Assembly: GCA_034509755.1 (NCBI GenBank)
Contig: CM067539.1
Span: 26,994,501-27,058,500 of the forward strand
DNA length: 64,000 bases
DNA from: Anisodus tanguticus
Lineage: Eukaryota > Streptophyta > Magnoliopsida > Solanales > Solanaceae
Direction of reading: 5' to 3'
This document shows, piece by piece, positions 57,852 through 64,000 of the stretch; the stretch's first letter is position 1, and each line of letters begins with the position of its first letter. The notes beneath the pieces are model-generated. The model saw nothing but the letters and a program-made list of their open reading frames with translations, was not told the DNA's origin and searched no databases. A program made the position numbers and the translations under genes.

Positions 57852-58179
57852 TATAACGGGCCTCTGTTGGGCCTACTGAAGATGTTGGGCCACTAGAAAA
57901 CTGATGGGTAAGACCCAATTACCGTACAGTGGCCGGAGAAGTGGGTCGGCCCACTATTGTGGTTGCTGGGCCTGTTATGAATTGCTCGAATTGGTGGCCC
58001 GATTTTCACGGCCTCTAGCTTTTCCTCTTTAACCACCCCCGTGGCCCTTTTCTCTGCCACCATGCAGTTGTTTTGTGGCAGATGGGATGGTCGGAATATG
58101 TCTTCCGGCCAGAGGTGGTGGTGGGTGTTACAGTGACATCAATTACCAAAGCTGTTGGATTGTGCTCATCTTGTTTTGC

Positions 58180-58841
58180 TCATCTCGTCTCCTCCAATAG
58201 CAACTGGGACCGGGCATTGTTGAAGCTCGGTAAGGGATCATATTGTTGGATCATCGTAGCAAGGGTATCGTAATCACCTTTCGGTAAACCATTAATTAAT
58301 TGAAGAACTATCTTTGTGTCTGAAATAGGGTTTCCCACATTAGATAATTGGTCGGCAATCAATTTTAGACGTTTGCGGTAATCGACCATGTTTGCAAAAA
58401 ATTTTCAAGACGGGTGGTGTTGAATTGCTCCTTAAGATGCACGACACGTGTATGTTTGTTGTCTTGAAAAATCTCATCCAATCGTGTCCATAACTCGTGG
58501 GCCGTATCTCCGGTCATCATAGTAGTATGAAGTAAGTCCTTGAAGATAGTTCCATAGATCCACTGTTTGATGATGGCGTCAAGGCTTCTCCATGTCACAT
58601 CGTTGACGTCGGGAGTGCGGGGATAGGTGGTATAAATGTGGTCAAACACGTTGTAAACACATGCATGAATATGAAAGAGTTCAACCCATGATGCGTATTA
58701 TCCATCCTCCTGATCAAGAATCAACGGTATAAAGTTCTTGATATTGGTTATGGCGAAAGTCGGATGAAAAGTGGTGGGGGTGGAAGAGGGATGAGGATTT
58801 GTGACGTCAGGAGTTGAGAAAGCGGAAGCAGGAGAATCCAT
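58180..58841 (-). pseudogene. Copia Y copy 2: gag
   Basis: ATG at 58841 (MDSPASAFSTPDVTNPHPSS) followed by TNIKNFIPL, then a stop TAA where the relative has a Gln codon (DG*YASWVE). The core continues at 58649-58365 (TWRSLDAIIKQWIYGTIF, HELWTRLDEIFQDNKHTRVV) and, after a frameshift near 58385, at 58389-58180 (KRLKLIADQLSNVGNPISDT, LLLEETR). This is the retrotransposon gag_2/3-type capsid domain of plant copia elements. Confidence 0.88.
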
Positions 58842-58849
58842 TACGGTAG

Positions 58850-59270
58850 CCGAAAATATTTTGAAGAATATCGGGTGAGGGGCTGACGTATATCAACTGT
58901 ATAACAACGGTATACAGTTCTGCGTGGGTGATAAGTGTCTCGGGTGGTGTATATCGCATGTATACCTGATGTATACAGGCCAGAAACATGGAATATGAGG
59001 ACTGGGTGCTATGTATATCGTTATATATAAGTGGTATACATATTCAGTTTGAGAAGAAGGGAGAGATTGGGGGTTGTATATCACGGTATATCTGGGGTAT
59101 ACAGGTTTGTATATAGAGAAGAGGTTGTATATCAGGGAGGAGCAGGGTATACGGGTTGTATATCATGAAGGAACAGTGGTATACGAGTGATTTTCAACCG
59201 AAAGAGGGAGGCGGAGGGGAGGGGTACGTCGGCCACACTAGGGTTTAGAGTAGGGAGGGATTTTTGGCTC
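58850..59270 (-). repeat. GTATAC/GTATATC-rich leader of copia Y copy 2
   Basis: The ~420 bases between the primer site and gag hold about seven GTATAC palindromes and about seven GTATATC words in 330 bp. The corresponding leader of family Y copy 1 is only about 100 bp (49585-49680) and lacks them, so this block is an addition or has been lost from copy 1. Confidence 0.7.
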
Positions 59271-59279
59271 TTGATACCA
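59268..59279 (-). other. Primer-binding site of copia Y copy 2
   Basis: Minus-strand TGGTATCAAGAG immediately inside the 5' LTR. Confidence 0.75.
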
Positions 59280-59433
59280 TGTAGAATAATGTAAATCTCC
59301 TTGATGGAATTCTCTTATTAATGTAATATATATAGAGTATACAATTATAGTCCTAATAGAATTAAGATCTCTGTTTTAAATTAATTATACTAAATATTAA
59401 TTACAGAATATATTGTGAATATATTCACTATCA
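59280..59433 (-). mobile_element. 5' LTR of copia Y copy 2
   Basis: Minus strand TGATAGTGAATATATTCAC...ATTATTCTACA, 154 bp, TG...CA. It differs from its partner LTR by an ~11-bp length difference and several substitutions, so the insertion is not recent. Confidence 0.85.
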
Positions 59434-59438
59434 CTCAT

Positions 59439-60070
59439 GGAAGAATGTGGCTTTTATTTCCATTGTAACCTCTAATGCATTACTCTCTCATTTTCTCCAT
59501 AAACTAGTAAATTTATCCCACTTAGTGCGGTAGTGAGAATTATAGGTAAATTTATAAAATATTTTCGGGTTTATAACAGATTTAAAAGCTATGTCTTTTT
59601 GAAAGAATAAAAACTTTAAATAATGTACTTCTATATAATTTCAGTTGATCTGTAAAATTTATAAGTAATTATATATATTACTAATGAAGCTTATGTAAAT
59701 TTTAATCTAATTGAAAGATTGAAGGAGTAATTATAAAATAAAAGGCTAAAATTGAAATTACATAAATTTCATATTACGACTTACCCACGCAAAAAAAAAA
59801 AATCATTCAAATTATTAGTAGTTAAATATTGAGAAGATGAGGCTGAAACTTTTTACAAATGAAATACAAACTTTGTAATCTCCTCTTGCCCCTTGCAACA
59901 CAAATTCCAAAGCATTGTGCTAAAAGATTTTTTCGTGGAGGCACTTATTTTGTATTTGAAATAAACAAAACAAAATACCAATACGCAACGAAAGATGGAT
60001 AATATATTATAAAAAATTCTAAAACTTACAATGTAATGTAGAGGTGGATTTGGAAAGAATATAAGTTCAA
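59439..60070. other. No gene found; AT-rich intergenic gap
   Basis: Short spacer between two minus-strand copia elements. The minus-strand open frame at 60137-59853 has no recognisable domain. Confidence 0.5.
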
Positions 60071-60277
60071 TGAAAGAAATAATTAGTTGATTATTTTCAT
60101 TAATGAATGGGATATATATACAAGTTACAATCTCCAAATATGGAAAATCATATTCATACTATACTTCTAAATCTTAATCATACTTGTACAAGAATTCTAC
60201 AACTATGGAAAGTTTGTACACTAGTTTAATTACAATCCTAATCCAATTTGAGCATGGTACTGTGCTATATTCTATCA
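60071..60277 (-). mobile_element. 3' LTR of copia family X, copy 3
   Basis: Minus strand TGATAGAATATAGCACAG...ATTATTTCTTTCA (207 bp), after the purine tract GACTGTGAGGGTG. It is shorter than the 313-332 bp LTRs of the other family X copies, mainly in the first half. The 5' partner is beyond the window. Confidence 0.8.
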
Positions 60278-60304
60278 CACCCTCACAGTCATAGCAGACG
60301 GTTG

Positions 60305-61045
60305 TCATTCGTTGAGATTATCCCTAAAATCTTCAAATAGAACTGAGGAAAGGCCATTCGTAAAGATGTCAGCAATTTGGTATCTGGAGGGCACATGTAA
60401 AACGCGTACTTGTCCACGAACTACCTTTTCGCGAACAAAGTGAATATCCATCTCGATATGTTTAGTGCGCTGATGTTGGACCGGATTGCCAGAAAGATAG
60501 ACTGCACTAACATTATCACAATAGACCAAGGTAGATTTCTGAATAGGAAAGTGTAATTCTAATAGAAGATTACGCAACTAACATGATTCAGATACCACAT
60601 TAGCCACGCCGAGATACTCAGCCTCTGCACTAGATCGCGATAATGTAGCCTGGCGTTTCGCAGACCACGAGACCAAGTTATCCCCAAGAAACATACAATA
60701 ACCAGATGTCGAACGTCTAGTATTAGGACAGTCACCCCAATCAGCATTTGTATATGACACAAGAGTAGAGACGGAAGAAGGATATAAATGCAATCCATAA
60801 TCAAGTGTGCCCTGGATGCACCGTATAATGCATTTGAGCGCATGCATGTTCTTAATCCGTGGGTCATGCATTAATAAATACACCTGATGAACTGCATAAG
60901 TAATATCAGGTCTTGTGAAAGTAAAATACTGAAGTGCCTCTGCAAGATTGCGATAATAGGTGAGATCTTCGTATGGTGTGCCTGACGTAGTACTCAACCT
61001 CGGGTTGGTATCAACCGGAGTGGAAGTAGACTTATAAGATGACAT
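60305..61045 (-). pseudogene. Copia family X, copy 3: RNase H
   Basis: Frame 61045-60578 ([54 protein letters not shown]) ends in a stop after SESC where the relatives read SESCWLR. The tail 60577-60305 continues in the same register after that stop (RNLLLELHFPIQKSTLVYCD, YQIADIFTNGLSS). YTDADW has become YTNADW, losing an Asp. Confidence 0.88.
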
Positions 61046-61055
61046 ACCAGCTCTC

Positions 61056-62002
61056 TCAATAATCTCCGCAACATACTTCTTTTAAGATAAAAATAGACCA
61101 CTTGAATGATGCGTGACAACAATGCCCAAGAAATAACTCAAGGGGTCCCAAGTCTTTCATTGCAAATTCAGAATTGAGAAGTGACATGATAGACTTGCGC
61201 AGATTATCAGATGAAGCAGTCAATATAATATCATCTACGTACAATAAAATGTATGCCAGAGAAGTACCACGATGATATATAAATAGAGAATGATCAGACC
61301 GACTGTAAGAAAATTCAATAGTAGACACATAATCTGCAAACCTTTTATACCAAGCCCACGGGGCCTGCTTATGCTCATACAATTACTTCATTAGCAAACA
61401 GACATGATGAGGATGATTGGAATCTCGAAAACCCAAGGGCTGATTCATATAGACTGTCTCCTTAAGATCATCGTGTAAGAAAGCATTTTTTACATCCAAC
61501 TGATGAATAGGCTATGCTTTTGAGAGAGCCAAACTAAGAATAGTGCGAATGGTAGCCGGTTGACCACCGGACTAAACGTCTCACCACAATCCATGCCAAC
61601 CTGTTGAGTTTTACCATCACCTACAAGATGAGCCTTATGCCTCTCAAAAGAACCGTCAGAATTTTCTTTATGAGTAAAAATCCACATAGACCAAATAATA
61701 TTAACACCAGATGGACGGGGTACTAACTCCCACATCTTATTTTCAATAAGAACATTATATTCGTCAGTCATAGCCAATTTCCAATTCGGGTCATATAGTG
61801 CAGACACAAGGTTACATGGTAGTGGGGATTTAGAGAAATTAGAATTGAGATTAAAATATTGTTTTGGTTTAAAAATACCCATTTGATTGTGAGTAACGGG
61901 CCTTTGACTCGAGGTAGAGTTAGGTGGATTTGAGTCAATATGTGGGACGGTGACGGACTGGCCAGTAGGGGCGGAAGCCGATACTGGAGCGGGCTGGAAC
62001 AC
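61056..62002 (-). pseudogene. Copia family X, copy 3: linker and reverse transcriptase
   Basis: 62002-61490: linker, then RT with DPNWKLAMTDEYNVLIEN, MWELVPRPSGVNIIWSMWIF and GMDCGETFSPVV, where a frameshift scrambles the rest. 61382-61056: QAPWAWYKRFADYVSTIEFS, LLYVDDIILTASSD (catalytic box intact) and FAMKDLGPLELFLG, then another frameshift. At least three disruptions. Confidence 0.88.
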
Positions 62003-62760
62003 TGGAACAGTACCGAGAATAATACTGGGCTATGTTTCTGGCCCACTGGACAGAATCGACAGAACAGTGGTAACGGGACTGTGTGGGCCAGTAGGAAGTG
62101 GGCTGCTGGCGTATTTTGGTCACGGCACAAGTCTGATAAATGATGGATAATATATGGTGAGACTTCGTCATCTAAAAAATTATATGAACTAAGCATGGGA
62201 CTACTCACTTTAGCAAGCGGAAGTTGGGTTTCATAAAAAAGAACATGGCGACTAATTATGATTTTATTAGACGATAAATCAAAATATTTGTAACCACAAT
62301 GATTATATGGATAACCCAAAAACACACAAGCGATAGAACGGGCTTGAAGGAAGTTTGTTAATTGTAGTTGACGGAAAAGGTGGATAGCATAAACACCCAA
62401 AGACCCTAAGATGTGAATACGAAGGAGTTTTATTATAGAGAATTTTAAGGGGAGATACATATGTTAACCCTTTGGTAGGAAGTACGTTAAGGAGGTAAGT
62501 AGTCATTTGTAGTGCATGATTCCAAAAGGAATGGGGTACGGAAGCATGGGCTAATAAATTTTAGACAATATTATTAATGGTACGAATTTCCCGTTCGGCT
62601 TTCCCATTTTGTGAGGACGTATGAGGACAAGAAAAATGAAAAACTATGTCATTAGCATCACAAAATTCCCGAAACAACCCATTATCATATTCCTTGCCAT
62701 TATCACATTGAATATTTTTAATTTTTCATTCGAATTGGTACAGATGAATGCTCTAAATTT
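61768..62760 (-). pseudogene. Copia family X, copy 3: integrase C-terminal half
   Basis: 62506-62303: MTTYLLNVLPTKGLTYVSPL, SYSHLRVFGCLCYPPFPS; 62460-61768 in another frame: ARSIACVFLGYPYNHCGYKY, KIIISRHVLFYETQLPLAKV and YNFLDDEVSPYIIHHLSDL. The upstream catalytic part (62760-62510) reads in broken frames (QCDNGKEYDNG, SCPHTSSQNGKAERE). Confidence 0.82.
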
Positions 62761-63635
62761 TAAGAAAGTGGAAAAAACTTGAGACTTTTTGGATACCGAA
62801 AAGGTCCACAAAAAATAGAATAATCATCCAAAAATAAGACATAATAACGATGGCCCAAAGAACTTAAAAAGGGAGATGTCCATAAATTATTATGAATAAC
62901 GTCAAAAGGCATCAAAGTACGAGAAGTAGAGGCTACAAATGGTAATCGAACATGTTTTCCTAACGGATAAGAAGAACAAAGTGGAGTACTACGCGTACCC
63001 TTACAAGAAATAAAATTATTTTAATGCAAACAAGAAATAATAGACGATCCCGGATGACCCAAACGTGCATGCCACAAGGAAGGAGCAAGGGCGGCAAAAG
63101 TAGACGGCATGGCTTTACTCGTGGAAGTGGTGGTATTTGTGATTGGATAAAGCTCTCATCTACTATTGCATCTCATTAGAGGCATCCCCATTTTGAAATC
63201 CTTCAGAGAAAACCCAAAGGGATCAAAATTAACAGAAACCCAATTATCAATGGTGAATTTTCGGACAGACACCAAATTTTTAATTAAGTTAGGGGCATGA
63301 AGGGTATTTTTCAAAACTAGAGGTGGATGTGGGGGAGACAAAGTTGTATGTCTGTAACCGCGAATTGGAATTGAGTTGTCATTACCAACAATTATACCAC
63401 GATTTTTGCTCAAATTTGAATAAGACGATAGAGTACCTTGATCTGACGTCATATTAGAAGTGGCTCCGGTGTCCATATACCAATTCACGTCCGGGTGATT
63501 TAAGTCAAGTGTATGCATTGCGACTTCAATATCTATAGGTTTCGAGATCGGATTTGGGCCCGCATCATGGAAGGCCTGCGGGGGCCGAGGCTCAAGCAAT
63601 CCTGCCTGTTCTCCCGGCCCATTACTGTACCGCAT
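62761..63635 (-). pseudogene. Copia family X, copy 3: protease and integrase N-terminal part
   Basis: The frame 63635-63156 includes MHTLDLNHPDVNWYMDTG and ATSNMTSDQGTLSSY (protease), NDNSIPIRGYRHTTL, NLIKNLVSVRKFTIDNWVSV and MPLMRCNSR, then stops at 63156. The zinc finger and start of the core (to about 62870) follow with further stops. Confidence 0.85.
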
Positions 63636-64000
63636 TCCACTATTTGGGACCGAGAAAATAGGCCTGGAATTTTGTTGGAACTGAGCCTAGTTTCCCGGAT
63701 ACGGCGCAGGCGGAAAATAAGGGTTGTTGGGCCAATGGCCACTTGCCCAACCCCACTGCCAGAGGGCCCATGGCTGGGGCCAGTTGTCTTGTGGCACACT
63801 GCTTCGAGGCCCACTATTGTTGCTGCCATTGTTCTGTCCTCCGCGGCGGTTACCACCGTGATTGCCACCGCTGTTTTTGCCATTATTTTTATGATTTTGA
63901 CCATTTTTGCCGTCACCGTGGTTACGATTTTGGCCTGAATTTTTGGAGAATAAGTAAGGGTCGTCTGACGTGGTTATCATTACGACAGAATATGCTCCGA
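63636..64000 (-). pseudogene. Copia family X, copy 3: gag C-terminal tail (runs off the window)
   Basis: The frame 63980-63687 reads MITTSDDPYLFSKNSGQNRN, then a Gly/Asn/His-rich tail (NNGKNSGGNHGGNRRGGQNN) and WPQPWALWQWGWASG, like the end of gag in family X copy 2. The rest of gag and the 5' LTR lie outside the window. Confidence 0.82.

Larger units (their letters stand above)
54437..59433 (-). mobile_element. Copia family Y, copy 2: structurally complete element (4997 bp)
   Basis: Two LTRs (54437-54601 and 59280-59433), a primer site, gag-pol order and a purine tract are all present on the minus strand, with 4-of-5 matching flanks CTCAC/CTCAT as the target duplication. The coding region has stops and frameshifts, so it would not be autonomous. 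It lies tail to tail with family Y copy 1, only about 0.5 kb away. Confidence 0.88.

Overview
This window reads as nuclear DNA from a flowering plant, very probably a member of the Solanaceae (Nicotiana, Solanum or a close relative). The grounds are two intron-containing genes with plant GT-AG introns, a dense bed of plant LTR retrotransposons (Tat/Ogre-like, Tekay/Del chromovirus, Ale/Retrofit-like copia), an RTE-type LINE, SINE-like repeats sharing that LINE's 3' tail, hAT elements and a Stowaway MITE. Family and lineage names come from recognised protein motifs and memory, not from a search. I see no prokaryotic operon, CRISPR array, defence island or organellar gene cluster.

Layout. 1-13041: a long non-coding Tat/Ogre-like retrotransposon derivative arranged LTR-internal-LTR-internal', the two units nearly identical at about 8.24 kb spacing. 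The second internal region is cut off and joined directly to the 3' half of a copia element (13037-15271). 15272-19800: intergenic DNA with LTR-like debris, a hAT-type non-autonomous element with target duplications, a foldback element and a Stowaway MITE. 19822-23469: an intact four-exon gene for a secreted plant-conserved protein of unknown function (483 aa), with repeats in its introns. 25280-27690: a 5'-truncated, broken RTE LINE. 28574-34360: a 5'-truncated Tekay/Del element on the minus strand. 34370-36186: the 3' end and LTR of a second gypsy element (Tat/Retand-like) carrying an antisense ORF remnant. 36187-40252: a broken copia element whose 5' LTR is missing and which sits between two pieces of that gypsy LTR. 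42505-44382: an intact two-exon pectin methylesterase gene with an inhibitor-type pro-region, minus strand. 45745-47967: a decayed hAT transposon with BED finger and hATC remnants. 49406-53925: a 3'-truncated copia element on the plus strand. 54437-59433: a structurally complete but coding-defective copia of the same family on the minus strand, with two LTRs and a near-perfect 5-bp target duplication. 60071-64000: another copia on the minus strand that runs out of the window.

The two host genes look functional and unrelated to each other. Every mobile element carries stops, frameshifts or deletions, so none seems autonomous. The copia copies fall into two families: family X (13.0-15.3, 36.2-40.3 and 60.1-64.0 kb; LTR about 205-330 bp) and family Y (49.4-53.9 and 54.4-59.4 kb; LTR about 154-165 bp). 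I did not find a convincing undescribed biological system. The most informative features are structural: the tandem LTR-internal array, microhomology junctions between elements, retroelement leaders and LTRs full of palindromic or short-motif repeats, and the shared LINE/SINE tails.
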